DNA of 50,549 bases, from positions 1-50,549 of the forward strand of contig CAMKED010000004.1 of assembly GCA_946411475.1 (NCBI GenBank). The letters are read 5' to 3'. The position numbers were made by a program, and so were the translations under genes. Below are positions 38,285-46,348 of the stretch, piece by piece. The notes beneath the pieces were generated by a model. It was not told where the DNA came from and did no database searches. It saw only the letters and a list, made by a program, of their open reading frames with translations. The first letter of the stretch is position 1, and each line of letters begins with the position of its first letter. This DNA comes from an uncultured Clostridia bacterium. Its GTDB lineage: Bacteria; Bacillota; Clostridia; Oscillospirales; Oscillospiraceae.

Positions 38285-39193
38285 TCACGGTTCAAAAAAG
38301 CTCTTGATGGTGCTCAGTTCCCCCAGGCTGACGGCGCAGAGGGCGAGGAAGTCTCCACCGGGGCCGTAGACGCGGTACTCGCCGTCGACGAGCTTGCCGG
38401 TGCGCAGGCTCGCGCCGTTGCGGAGTTTTTTCTCGCCCGCCTCGTTGATCGTGCAGCGGGGCCGGTCAGCAAAGAGACTGTCCACCGGCAGCAGGAAGCG
38501 CTCCGGGTTCGGGTCGGCCAGGATCTCGTCCAGGCTGTGCGCCTGCTCGATGCCGTAGCGTCCTGCCCGCGTGCGCCGCAGCGCCGCCATGCAGCCCCCG
38601 CAGCCCAGCGCCGCCCCGATGTCGTGGCAGAGCGTCCGGACGTAAGTACCCTTGGAACAGTGAACGCGCAATTCAAAATCCGTCTGTAGGGACGGCATCC
38701 TGCCGTCCGCGTCCCCTGATGCCTGATGCCTGATGCCTGATGCCTCAAGCTCGTGAATGACCACCGTCCTCGCCTCGCGCTCCACCTCCTGCCCCTTGCG
38801 GGCCAGGTTGTAGAGCTTCTGCCCGTTGACCTTGACGGCGGAATACATGGGCGGGATCTGTTGGATCGTTCCCCGAAAGCGGGGCATCACGGCCTCTAAC
38901 TGTTCTGATGTTATGTCAACCGGATGCTCCTCTAAGACGCGCCCGGTGGTGTCCTGCGTGTCGGTAACGAGGCCAAGCCGCAGCACGGCCTCATAGACCT
39001 TGTCTGCGTGCTCAAAGAAGGGCACGGCACGGGTCGCCCGGCCCAGAAAGATGGGCAGCACGCCGGTGGCCATGGGGTCGAGCGTCCCGCCGTGGCCGAC
39101 GCGCTTTTCATGAAAGACGCCCCGCAGCTTGGCCGCCACGTCCTGGGAGGTCCAGCCCGCGGGTTTGTCCACAATCAATATACCGTTCGCCAT
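38285..39193 (-). CDS. truB: tRNA pseudouridine(55) synthase TruB with in-frame insert
   Basis: NGILIVDKPAGWTSQDVAAKLR, GHGGTLDPMATGVLPIFLGRAT, VHCSKGTYVRTLCHDIG; insert ASGIRHQASGDADGRMPSLQT from TGATGCC heptamers + palindrome. Confidence 0.94.
   Translation of the reverse strand: MANGILIVDKPAGWTSQDVAAKLRGVFHEKRVGHGGTLDPMATGVLPIFLGRATRAVPFFEHADKVYEAVLRLGLVTDTQDTTGRVLEEHPVDITSEQLEAVMPRFRGTIQQIPPMYSAVKVNGQKLYNLARKGQEVEREARTVVIHELEASGIRHQASGDADGRMPSLQTDFELRVHCSKGTYVRTLCHDIGAALGCGGCMAALRRTRAGRYGIEQAHSLDEILADPNPERFLLPVDSLFADRPRCTINEAGEKKLRNGASLRTGKLVDGEYRVYGPGGDFLALCAVSLGELSTIKSFFEP
38685..38744. repeat. GTAGGG palindrome plus TGATGCC heptamer array (4 perfect units) inside truB
   Basis: TGTAGGGACGGCATCCTGCCGTCCGC (38685-38710) and (TGATGCC)x4 (38717-38744). 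Confidence 0.95.
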
Positions 39194-40161
39194 TACAGGG
39201 TGATTACCTCCGAAATCGCGTTCAGAATCGCTTTCCTTGCGGCGGGGATGCCGCCGTCTACGGAGGCCCCGGCTGCGCCCGGATGACCGCCGCCTCCCAA
39301 TTTTGCGCAGATCCCGGCGGCGTTGAAGGGGGCGTTGGTCCGCAGGGAGATCTTTCCCTTGCCGCCCTCGACCTCGCGCAGCATCACGGCCACGTCAACG
39401 CCCTCGATGGCGCGGCCGAAGCCGGAAATGTCGTCGATGTCGTCCTCAGTCAGCGCCAGCCGTTCCATCAGCTCCCGGGAGATGGCGGAGACCGCCACGC
39501 GCCCGCCCGCAAAGAATTCCGTGTGCTCTGCCAGCCAAGCCTCCAGAGCCAGGCGCGGGCGGCGCTTGACTTCAAAGAAGGCGCGGTTGATGGGGAAAAT
39601 CTCCGCCCCGGCGTCCACGCAGACGGCCGCGCAGCGGAAGCTTTCGGCAGTGACGTTGGTGTAGCGGAAGCAGCCTGTGTCCGTGGAGATCGCCACGTAG
39701 AGCGCCTCGCCCATCTCCTTCGTCAGCCTGACGCCGAGCAGAGACAGCAGCTCCAAAATCAGCTCGCCGCAGGCGGCGCGGCTCTCGTCGGTGTGTGTCC
39801 GGGCAGCAAAGCAGTCGTTGGTCCCGTGGTGATCCAGCGCCAGCTCCACGGCGGCGTCCTCCATCCCAAACGGCAGCAGCGAGCGGGAAGCCACGTCACA
39901 GCTAACAATTGACAGTTGACAGTTGACAGTTGACAATTGATCGGGGGCGGCAAGCAGGCCGTCCAAATACGGCGCGAAGCGCGGCGTAAACTGCGGATTG
40001 GCATAGAGCCACGCCTGCTTTCCGATGGCCCGGAGACCGCGACAGAGCGCGGCGCAGGAGCCCACCGTGTCGCCGTCGGGCCGACGGTGGGAGAGGATCA
40101 GGTAGTTGTCCTGACGATTCAGATAATCCGCAGCCTGCTTCAAGGTGATGCGAGCTGTCAT
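39193..40161 (-). CDS. nrnA: DHH-family bifunctional oligoribonuclease/PAP phosphatase (NrnA-like)
   Basis: LSHRRPDGDTVGSCAALCRGLR, ALDHHGTN, YVAISTDTGCFRYTNVT, GGGGHPGAAGA. Confidence 0.92.
   Translation of the reverse strand: MTARITLKQAADYLNRQDNYLILSHRRPDGDTVGSCAALCRGLRAIGKQAWLYANPQFTPRFAPYLDGLLAAPDQLSTVNCQLSIVSCDVASRSLLPFGMEDAAVELALDHHGTNDCFAARTHTDESRAACGELILELLSLLGVRLTKEMGEALYVAISTDTGCFRYTNVTAESFRCAAVCVDAGAEIFPINRAFFEVKRRPRLALEAWLAEHTEFFAGGRVAVSAISRELMERLALTEDDIDDISGFGRAIEGVDVAVMLREVEGGKGKISLRTNAPFNAAGICAKLGGGGHPGAAGASVDGGIPAARKAILNAISEVITL
39905..39939. repeat. Heptamer array inside nrnA, unit ACAGTTG/ACAATTG (5 units)
   Basis: ACAATTG ACAGTTG ACAGTTG ACAGTTG ACAATTG encoding QLSTVNCQLSIV. 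Confidence 0.95.
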
Positions 40162-40547
40162 TCGGACTCTCCCCCTTCAGCCGTTTCCTCTGATCCCTCG
40201 TCCTTGGGAATATCCAGGGTCGAGAGGATGTCCAGAATCCGCGCGCCGTAGGTGATGGAGTGGTCCTCGGTCCACACCAGCTCCGGCGTGTGACGGAGGC
40301 TCAGACGGTTGGCCAGTTCGTGCCGCAGGTAACCGCCTGCAGCTTTGAGGCCCTTCAGCGACTCCTTGCTCTGTTCCTTATCATAGAACGAGACGTAGAC
40401 CTTGGCGTAGCGGAGGTCAGAAGTGGTATCGACGCGGGTCACGGAGACCATCGTCTTCTGCACGCGAGGATCCTTCACAGTCCGCAGCAGCTCGGACAGC
40501 TCCCGCTGGATCTCTTCATTGATTCTGCCGATTCGATTGCTTGGCAT
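40158..40547 (-). CDS. rbfA: 30S ribosome-binding factor A
   Basis: RIGRINEEIQRELSELLRTVKDPRV...VSVTRVDTTSDLRYAKVYVS. Confidence 0.94.
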   Translation of the reverse strand: MPSNRIGRINEEIQRELSELLRTVKDPRVQKTMVSVTRVDTTSDLRYAKVYVSFYDKEQSKESLKGLKAAGGYLRHELANRLSLRHTPELVWTEDHSITYGARILDILSTLDIPKDEGSEETAEGGESE

Positions 40548-40571
40548 TTTGTATCCTCCTTCCGGTCGGAG

Positions 40572-40645
40572 ATGAAGTATCTCCGCTGGAGATATGAAGT
40601 ATGCGTTGCATATGAAGTATCTTCGATATGAAGTATGCTTCGCAT
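40572..40645. repeat. Hairpin array punctuated by heptamer ATGAAGT (4 units)
   Basis: ATGAAGT-[ATCTCC GCT GGAGAT]-ATGAAGT-[ATGC GTT GCAT]-ATGAAGT-[ATC TTC GAT]-ATGAAGT-[ATGC TTC GCAT]. Confidence 0.95.
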
Positions 40646-40798
40646 ATTGACAGTTAATTGGCTGGATTGTTTTTCAGATTTGTATTTATGGACGGGTTTG
40701 ATCGTTTTTCTTCTCTCAACGTCTATTCAGTTACCCTTTCCCCTCGTAGGGCGGCCTGACAGATACCTCTCAACTTGCTTCCTCCGTTCCGGGATCAT
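40646..40798. mobile_element. Apparent internally deleted copy of the four-helix-bundle gene cassette
   Basis: ATTGACAGTTAATTGGCTGGATTGTTTTTCAGATTTG matches the 3' end of the intact gene (40884-40920); GACAGATACCTCTCAACTTGCTTCCTCCGTTCCGGGAT matches its 5' end/RBS region (about 41240-41282); gene body missing. Confidence 0.7.
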
Positions 40799-40878
40799 AT
40801 TGCGAAGCAATACTTCATGCGCGCAGCGAACTTCATATGCCGTCAGGCATACTTCATATTGCTTTGACAATACTTCAT
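40799..40878. repeat. Hairpin array punctuated by ACTTCAT (reverse of ATGAAGT)
   Basis: [ATTGC GAA GCAAT]-ACTTCAT-[GCGCGCAGCGA]-ACTTCAT-[ATGCC GTCA GGCAT]-ACTTCAT-[ATTG..CAAT]-ACTTCAT. Confidence 0.95.
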
Positions 40879-40891
40879 TCAATATTGACGG

Positions 40892-41260
40892 TTAATTGGC
40901 TGGATTGTTTTTAAGATTTGTTTTCGCGGTGTTGATGGAATGGATGAGGATCACCCGCAGCTCGCCGCAGGAGCTGGAAAGACGCTTGTGCTCTTCCGTG
41001 GACAGAAGGCTTGTCTCATAAAGCAGATCAAGCCAATAGCCGGTCTCATTGGCTTCCTTTAACGCGATTTGCAGCTTTGCGATGAAGTCCGGCTTGCTGT
41101 GTGCGTAACGTGCTTCCCGGATGTTCGCACCGATGGAAAGTCCGCTGCGCCCAAGCTGATTGGATATGATATACTCTTTTCGGCCTTGCAACCATTGCGT
41201 CAAGCGAAAGATTTCAACCGAAAAGCGCATGGACAGAGCCGACAGCTTATCTTCTCTCAT
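40892..41260 (-). CDS. Four-helix-bundle protein (23S rRNA-intervening-sequence protein family-like)
   Basis: FRLTQWLQGRKEYIISNQLGRSGLSIGANIREARYAHSKPDFIAKLQIALKEANETGYWLDLLYET; RBS GGAGGAG before ATG at 41260; longer start at 41353 only reads through the hairpin array. Confidence 0.88.
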   Translation of the reverse strand: MREDKLSALSMRFSVEIFRLTQWLQGRKEYIISNQLGRSGLSIGANIREARYAHSKPDFIAKLQIALKEANETGYWLDLLYETSLLSTEEHKRLSSSCGELRVILIHSINTAKTNLKNNPAN

Positions 41261-41284
41261 GGTGCTCCTCCGTTCCGGGATTAT

Positions 41285-41366
41285 ATTGCGAAGCAATACT
41301 TCATACGCGCAGCGAACTTCATATGCCGTCAGGCATACTTCATATCGCCGCAAGGCGATACTTCAT
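41285..41366. repeat. Third hairpin array punctuated by ACTTCAT
   Basis: [ATTGC GAA GCAAT]-ACTTCAT-[ACGCGCAGCGA]-ACTTCAT-[ATGCC GTCA GGCAT]-ACTTCAT-[ATCGCC GCAA GGCGAT]-ACTTCAT. Confidence 0.95.
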
Positions 41367-41367
41367 T

Positions 41368-41411
41368 CCGATAATGGATTGGGCGGCCCAAGCCGCCCAA
41401 TCCATTATCGG
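41368..41411. repeat. 20-bp perfect-stem hairpin abutting infB stop codon
   Basis: CCGATAATGGATTGGGCGGC-CCAA-GCCGCCCAATCCATTATCGG. Confidence 0.92.
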
Positions 41412-43787
41412 TCAGTCTCTGTACTGCTCCATCACGAAGCACTCGAAAATGTCGCCTTCCTTGAGGTCGTTGTACTTGGCAACGGACATGCCGCACTCGA
41501 AGTTCGCCTGGACTTCCTTGACGGAGTCCTTGAAGCGCTGCAGGCTGCCCAGCTCGCCGGTGTAGATGACCACGTTGTCGCGCAGCACGCGCACCTTGGA
41601 ATCGCGGGTGACCTTGCCATCCTTGACATAGCAGCCCGCGACGGTGCCGATGGAGCTGACCTTGTAGAGCACGCGCACCTCGGCGTGGCCGATGACCGCC
41701 TCGCGGTACTTGGGCGCGAGCATGCCCTTCATCGCGGCCTCGATCTCCTCGAGGCACTCATAAATAACGGAATAAAGCCGGATGTCGACGTTGGACCGCT
41801 GCGCGGAAACGGCGGCGGCCGCGTCAGGCCGGACGTTGAAGCCGACAATGATCGCGTTGGCCGTGGAGGCCAGCAGAATGTCGGATTCGTTGATCGCGCC
41901 GACGCCGGAGTGGATGACCCGGACTGCGACTTCGTCGTTGTTGAGCTTCATCAGGTTGGCCTTGACGGCTTCGGCGGAGCCCTGCACGTCGGCCTTGACC
42001 AGAATATTCAGCTCCTTCATCTCACCCTTCTTCATCTGATCGAAGAGATTTTCGAGCGTGACCTTGGACTGCTGCTTGGCCAGCTCGTCCTTGGCCTTCT
42101 GCTTGCGCTGTTCTACCAACTGACGGGCCATACGCTCGTCGGAAACGGCCTCAAAGGCGTCGCCGGGCGCGGGCGCCTCGGCCAGACCCGTGATCTCCAC
42201 GGGGATGGAGGGACCGGCGTGCTTGATGGACTTTCCCTTGTCGTCGGTCATGACGCGGACGTGTCCCACGGCGGTGCCGGCGATGATGATGTCGCCCTGA
42301 TTCAACGTACCGTTCTGCACCAAAAGCGTTGCAATGGGGCCGCGGGTCTTGTCCAGACGGGCCTCGATGACGGTGCCCTTTGCGGCACGGTTCGGATTTG
42401 CTTTGAGATCCTGAAGCTCGGCGGTGAGGATAACAGTTTCCAGCAGCTCGTCAATGCCCATGCCGGTCTTGGCGGAGATGCGGCATACTTCGGTTTCGCC
42501 GCCCCACTCGGCGGGAACCAGATCATGCTCTGTGAGCTGGGTCAGGATGCGGTCCGGGTTAGCGCCGGGCTTATCCATCTTGTTCACGGCTACGATAATG
42601 GGAATGTTGGCAGCCTTGGCGTGGTTGATGGCTTCGATGGTCTGCGGCATTATGCCGTCGTCGGCAGCCACGACCAGAATCGCCACGTCGGTACACATCG
42701 CGCCGCGGGCACGCATGGAGGTGAAGGCCGCGTGGCCCGGGGTGTCCAGGAAGGTGATCAAATTGTCGTTGATTTTGACCGTGTAGGCGCCGATGTGCTG
42801 CGTGATGCCGCCGGCCTCGCCCGCGACGACGTTGGTTTTCCGGACGGCGTCCAGAAGACTGGTCTTGCCGTGGTCGACGTGACCCATGACCACGACGACG
42901 GGGGGACGGGTGATCAGCTCTTCCGCAGTATCCTCGTGATCGTCAAAGAGCTTATCCTCAATGGTCAGAACGACCTCGCGCTCCACCTTGCAGCCAAGCT
43001 CCGTGGCGACGAATTCAGCGGTGTCGAAATCAATGGCCTGGTTGACGGTGGCAAGAACGCCGTTTTTGATCAGGCATTTGATCAGCTCGCCGGCCGTCTT
43101 CTTCATGCGGACGGCCAGTTCGCCGACGGTGATCTCGTCGGGGATCTTGACGACCAGAGGCGTCTTCTTGACGACCTCCAGGCGGAGCCGGGTCATGCGC
43201 TTGCGCTCGTCCTCCTTGGACTTGTTGCCCTTCTGCCCCTGCTGTTGCTGCTTCTTGTTCTTGCCGACGATCTTCTGCTTGCCGCCGGCGCGGTTCTGAT
43301 CGCGCTCGGAGATCAGGGTGTCCACCCGGTCGTCAAAACGGTCGGCATTGACCGTAACGGCGGAGGTGTCTACTACGCGGCGCTCGCGTTTGCGCTGAGG
43401 CTCTGCGGGCTGTGCAGGCTGTTTGGCGGGCTGCGCAGTTTTTTTCTCTTCCGCTTTTGCTGCGGCGACAGGCGCGGCGGGCTTGGCGGCAGGCTTGCTT
43501 TCCTCCGCCTTTTTCTTGTCCTCTGCGGCCTTCTTGGCGGCCTCCTCGGCCTTGCGCTTTTCCTCGGCTTCCTTGGCTGCAAAGGCTGCGGCAAAGACGA
43601 CCTCGACGGATTCGATCTGATTGCGCTGGGTCAGAAGATCGAAAATCAGGTTGAGCTGATCTTCCTCCAGCACCTGCGCCGTGCTTTTCGGCTTTCCATA
43701 ATATTGTTCCACAATGGCAGCGATGTCCTTGGCCTGCATGCCGAGATCGGTTGCCACTTCCTTGATTCTGTACTTCACAAGACTCAT
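41412..43787 (-). CDS. infB: Translation initiation factor IF-2
   Basis: [71 protein letters not shown]. Confidence 0.97.
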   Translation of the reverse strand: MSLVKYRIKEVATDLGMQAKDIAAIVEQYYGKPKSTAQVLEEDQLNLIFDLLTQRNQIESVEVVFAAAFAAKEAEEKRKAEEAAKKAAEDKKKAEESKPAAKPAAPVAAAKAEEKKTAQPAKQPAQPAEPQRKRERRVVDTSAVTVNADRFDDRVDTLISERDQNRAGGKQKIVGKNKKQQQQGQKGNKSKEDERKRMTRLRLEVVKKTPLVVKIPDEITVGELAVRMKKTAGELIKCLIKNGVLATVNQAIDFDTAEFVATELGCKVEREVVLTIEDKLFDDHEDTAEELITRPPVVVVMGHVDHGKTSLLDAVRKTNVVAGEAGGITQHIGAYTVKINDNLITFLDTPGHAAFTSMRARGAMCTDVAILVVAADDGIMPQTIEAINHAKAANIPIIVAVNKMDKPGANPDRILTQLTEHDLVPAEWGGETEVCRISAKTGMGIDELLETVILTAELQDLKANPNRAAKGTVIEARLDKTRGPIATLLVQNGTLNQGDIIIAGTAVGHVRVMTDDKGKSIKHAGPSIPVEITGLAEAPAPGDAFEAVSDERMARQLVEQRKQKAKDELAKQQSKVTLENLFDQMKKGEMKELNILVKADVQGSAEAVKANLMKLNNDEVAVRVIHSGVGAINESDILLASTANAIIVGFNVRPDAAAAVSAQRSNVDIRLYSVIYECLEEIEAAMKGMLAPKYREAVIGHAEVRVLYKVSSIGTVAGCYVKDGKVTRDSKVRVLRDNVVIYTGELGSLQRFKDSVKEVQANFECGMSVAKYNDLKEGDIFECFVMEQYRD

Positions 43788-43802
43788 ATAGCCACCTCCA
43801 AA

Positions 43803-43842
43803 ACAATTGACAGTTGACAGTTACAGGGCGCAACTGTCAATT
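43803..43842. repeat. ACAATTG/ACAGTTG heptamers with inverted partner
   Basis: ACAATTG ACAGTTG ACAGTTA CAGGGCG CAACTGTCAATT; overlaps ylxQ stop. Confidence 0.9.
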
Positions 43843-44226
43843 CTTCTTCCGCTTCGCCTTTACTCTGGCGACGCGGCGCTCTAAATCATCCAAAAGCTCG
43901 CGGTCCGCAAGCCCTGCAGGCAAGGCGTTGACGAAGGCAAGAGCCATGGAAACGTCGGCAAAAGCCGCAACGGAAACGCTCTGCTTTCCCAGCGCTGCGC
44001 CGAGCGTCAGCTTGTCATAGGGGATCTCCAGGACCCGCTGGCGGGTTCCGTCGGCCAAAGCGCGCATTTTCCGGCTGACTGCCGTACCTGCGTCGCTGGC
44101 CAGGACGGTCAGCCGCGCACGTTTTTGCAGGAGCAGGGACCCCACGGTTTCTTCTCCGGTCTGGAGCTTTCCGGCCTTGCGCGCAAGGCCCAGCAGGCCA
44201 ATGGCCTTATCCTGTGTCTGTTCCAT
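43837..44226 (-). CDS. L7Ae-family ribosomal-like protein (YlxQ)
   Basis: AIGLLGLARKAGKLQTGEETVGSLLLQKRARLTVLASDAGTAVSRKM, between ylxR and infB. Confidence 0.87.
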   Translation of the reverse strand: MEQTQDKAIGLLGLARKAGKLQTGEETVGSLLLQKRARLTVLASDAGTAVSRKMRALADGTRQRVLEIPYDKLTLGAALGKQSVSVAAFADVSMALAFVNALPAGLADRELLDDLERRVARVKAKRKKN

Positions 44227-44488
44227 CTGCTTCCTCCATCTGTGCGGCAAGGCCGTCGAATACTTCCGGAGGGATCTCCACGCCGAGACTGCGGCTCAGC
44301 GCCTTGGAGCGCTGTGCTTTTTTCAGGCAATCCGCGCTGCGGCAGACGTAAGCGCCGCGTCCCGGAGTCTTGCCGCGCAAATCGAGGCTGACCGCGCCTT
44401 CCGGAGACCGGACCACGCGCACCAGCTCCGCCTTGGGTTTCATCTCCCGGCAGCCGAGGCACTGACGCAGGGGGATACGCTTTGGCAT
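44207..44488 (-). CDS. YlxR/RnpM-family RNA-binding protein
   Basis: RQCLGCREMKPKAELVRVVRSPEGAVSLDLRGKTPGRGAYVCRSADCLKKA. Confidence 0.92.
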   Translation of the reverse strand: MPKRIPLRQCLGCREMKPKAELVRVVRSPEGAVSLDLRGKTPGRGAYVCRSADCLKKAQRSKALSRSLGVEIPPEVFDGLAAQMEEADGTDTG

Positions 44489-44524
44489 ATAGTTCCCTCC
44501 TTTCGTTTGAGTAGAAAATTAAAA

Positions 44525-44675
44525 GTTGAAAGTTGAAAATGAATGTGTTTTTCAAATTTCTATTTGAAAAACGGAACCAACGAAACTGAAAGCAGGTCGT
44601 TTCATTATTATCGTTCAGATGGCAATTTGAACGATACCGAAACTTTCAACTTTCAATTCTCAATTTTCAACTTCC
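44525..44675. repeat. Composite heptamer/hairpin element in ylxR-nusA gap
   Basis: GTTGAAA heptamers, AATGAATGT, hairpin GTTTTTCAAAT-TTCT-ATTTGAAAAAC (44547-44572), hairpin TATCGTTCA..TGAACGATA (44609-44636), inverted heptamers ACTTTCA ACTTTCA ATTCTCA ATTTTCA. Confidence 0.9.
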
Positions 44676-45733
44676 TCTGCCTGGCTTGCAGGCTTAATGT
44701 CGATCTTATATCCGGTCAGTCTTGCGGCCAGCCGGGCGTTCTGGCCCTCCTTGCCGATGGCGAGGGAGAGCTGATCGTCGGGGACGATCACGCGGCAGGC
44801 CTTTTCGCCCTCGACCATGGTCACGCTGATCACGTCGGCGGGCGCCAGGGCGGCAGCCACGAACTTGGCGGGGTCCTCGTTCCAGACCACGATGTCCATC
44901 TTTTCGCCGTGGAGCTCGTCTACCACGGCGGCGACACGGGTGCCGCGGGGACCAACGCAGGTGCCGACGGGATCGAGGTTTTCATCTACTGCGTAGACGG
45001 CCAGCTTCGTGCGGGAACCGGCTTCGCGGGCGATGGACTTGATCTCCACCTCACCGGAGGCGATTTCGGGCACGTTCAGCTCAAACAAACGCTTGACCAG
45101 ACCGGGATGGGTCCGGGAGACGACGATCTGGGGCCCGCGGGTGCTGCGCCGAACCTCGACCACGTAGATGCGGATCAGATCGCCTTCGTGATAACGCTCG
45201 CCGCGGACCTGCTCGCTCTGGGACAGCCAGGCTTCGGTGCGGTCAGTGCCCTGACCGATGCGGACGGCAATATCGCCGGAGTTGTTGTCCACGCGGGAGA
45301 CGGTAGCCGTCAGGATCTCGTGCTCCTTGGAGGAGAACTTGTCATAGATCATGCCGTGCTCAGCCTCGCGGATGCCCTGAATGATGACCTGCTTGGCGGT
45401 CTGGGCGGCAATGCGGCCGAAGGCCTGCGTCTGGATCTCCTCGTTGACCAGGTCGCCGAGCTCGCAGTTGGGCTCAATGCGGCGGGCAGCCTCGAGCTGA
45501 ATCTCCGTGGCGGGGGTCAGGACCTCGTCCACGACCTCCTTCTGGGCGTACATCTTGAGGGACTTCTCGGTGAGTTCCACAAAGACGTTGTCCACGTAGC
45601 CGACCCGGTCCTTTTTGTAGGCGGCCAGCAGCGCCTGGGTGATTCGTTCGGTCATGTATTCCACGGGAATTCCTCTGTCCCGTTCCAGTTGCCGCAGCGC
45701 GGCAAAAATTTCCGAACTGGTGTTCTGATTCAT
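44660..45733 (-). CDS. nusA: Transcription termination/antitermination protein NusA
   Basis: DPVGTCVGPRGTRVAAVVDELHGEKMDIVVWNEDPAKFVAAALAPADV; start at 45733. Confidence 0.96.
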   Translation of the reverse strand: MNQNTSSEIFAALRQLERDRGIPVEYMTERITQALLAAYKKDRVGYVDNVFVELTEKSLKMYAQKEVVDEVLTPATEIQLEAARRIEPNCELGDLVNEEIQTQAFGRIAAQTAKQVIIQGIREAEHGMIYDKFSSKEHEILTATVSRVDNNSGDIAVRIGQGTDRTEAWLSQSEQVRGERYHEGDLIRIYVVEVRRSTRGPQIVVSRTHPGLVKRLFELNVPEIASGEVEIKSIAREAGSRTKLAVYAVDENLDPVGTCVGPRGTRVAAVVDELHGEKMDIVVWNEDPAKFVAAALAPADVISVTMVEGEKACRVIVPDDQLSLAIGKEGQNARLAARLTGYKIDIKPASQAEEVEN

Positions 45734-45766
45734 TGTACTAACCTCCTGCGTTACGTACGATCCATT

Positions 45767-45847
45767 CTGTAGGGGGCGGCGTCCCCGACGCCCCGAATCT
45801 TCCGACCACAGACGCATACGGGCCGTCGAGGACGCCGGCCCCTACAG
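45767..45847. repeat. Inverted pair of TGTAGGGG palindromic repeats in rimP-nusA gap
   Basis: CTGTAGGGGGCGGCGTCCCCGACGCCCCG ... CGGGCCGTCGAGGACGCCGGCCCCTACAG. Confidence 0.9.
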
Positions 45848-45865
45848 CGGGGGAAGGAAATCATT

Positions 45866-46321
45866 TTATGAAAAATCCACGCGCAGCCGCACCAATGCGA
45901 CCTGGGATTTCTGGAATGTGATTGTTTCGCCGCCGTATTCCACGGTGACGTCGCCGTTGTCGTAGCCCCGCAACACGCAGGGATACTCCCGAACGCCGTT
46001 CATCGGCCGATAGAGCTTGACCAGCACGTCCGCGCCGAGAAAGGCTTCAAAGTCGGAGGGGCGTTTCAGAGGCCGTTCCAGTCCGGCGGAGCAGACTTCA
46101 AAACGATAGCTGCTCTCGATGGGATCCTCCCGATCCAGAATGGGGTCGATATCGCGGGAGATGGCCTCGCAGTCATTGATATTTACGCCGCCGACCTTGT
46201 CGATATACAGACGCAGGAACCATTCGCCGCCTTCGCGGACGTATTCCACGTCCCAGAGTGAGCACCCGTGCGCCTCCACCACCGGCTGGGCAAAGCCCCA
46301 AACCCGATCCGTAACCTTCAT
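45866..46321 (-). CDS. rimP: Ribosome maturation factor RimP
   Basis: VEAHGCSLWDVEYVREGGEWFLRLYIDKVGGVNINDCEAISRDIDPILDREDPIESSYRFEVCSAGLERPLK; start at 46321. Confidence 0.95.
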   Translation of the reverse strand: MKVTDRVWGFAQPVVEAHGCSLWDVEYVREGGEWFLRLYIDKVGGVNINDCEAISRDIDPILDREDPIESSYRFEVCSAGLERPLKRPSDFEAFLGADVLVKLYRPMNGVREYPCVLRGYDNGDVTVEYGGETITFQKSQVALVRLRVDFS

Positions 46322-46348
46322 AGCGCCTCCATTGTATTCCAGTCCGCC

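Noticed and set aside
40572-41366. CRISPR-like array interpretation of the ATGAAGT arrays
   Set aside because: Repeat is only 7 nt, the 'spacers' are short palindromes of 9-15 nt, and no cas genes are present.
41160-43817. 885-aa plus-strand ORF antisense to infB
   Set aside because: Opposite infB in a high-GC gene; no RBS or family motifs, and its start runs through the repeat arrays. Typical shadow ORF.
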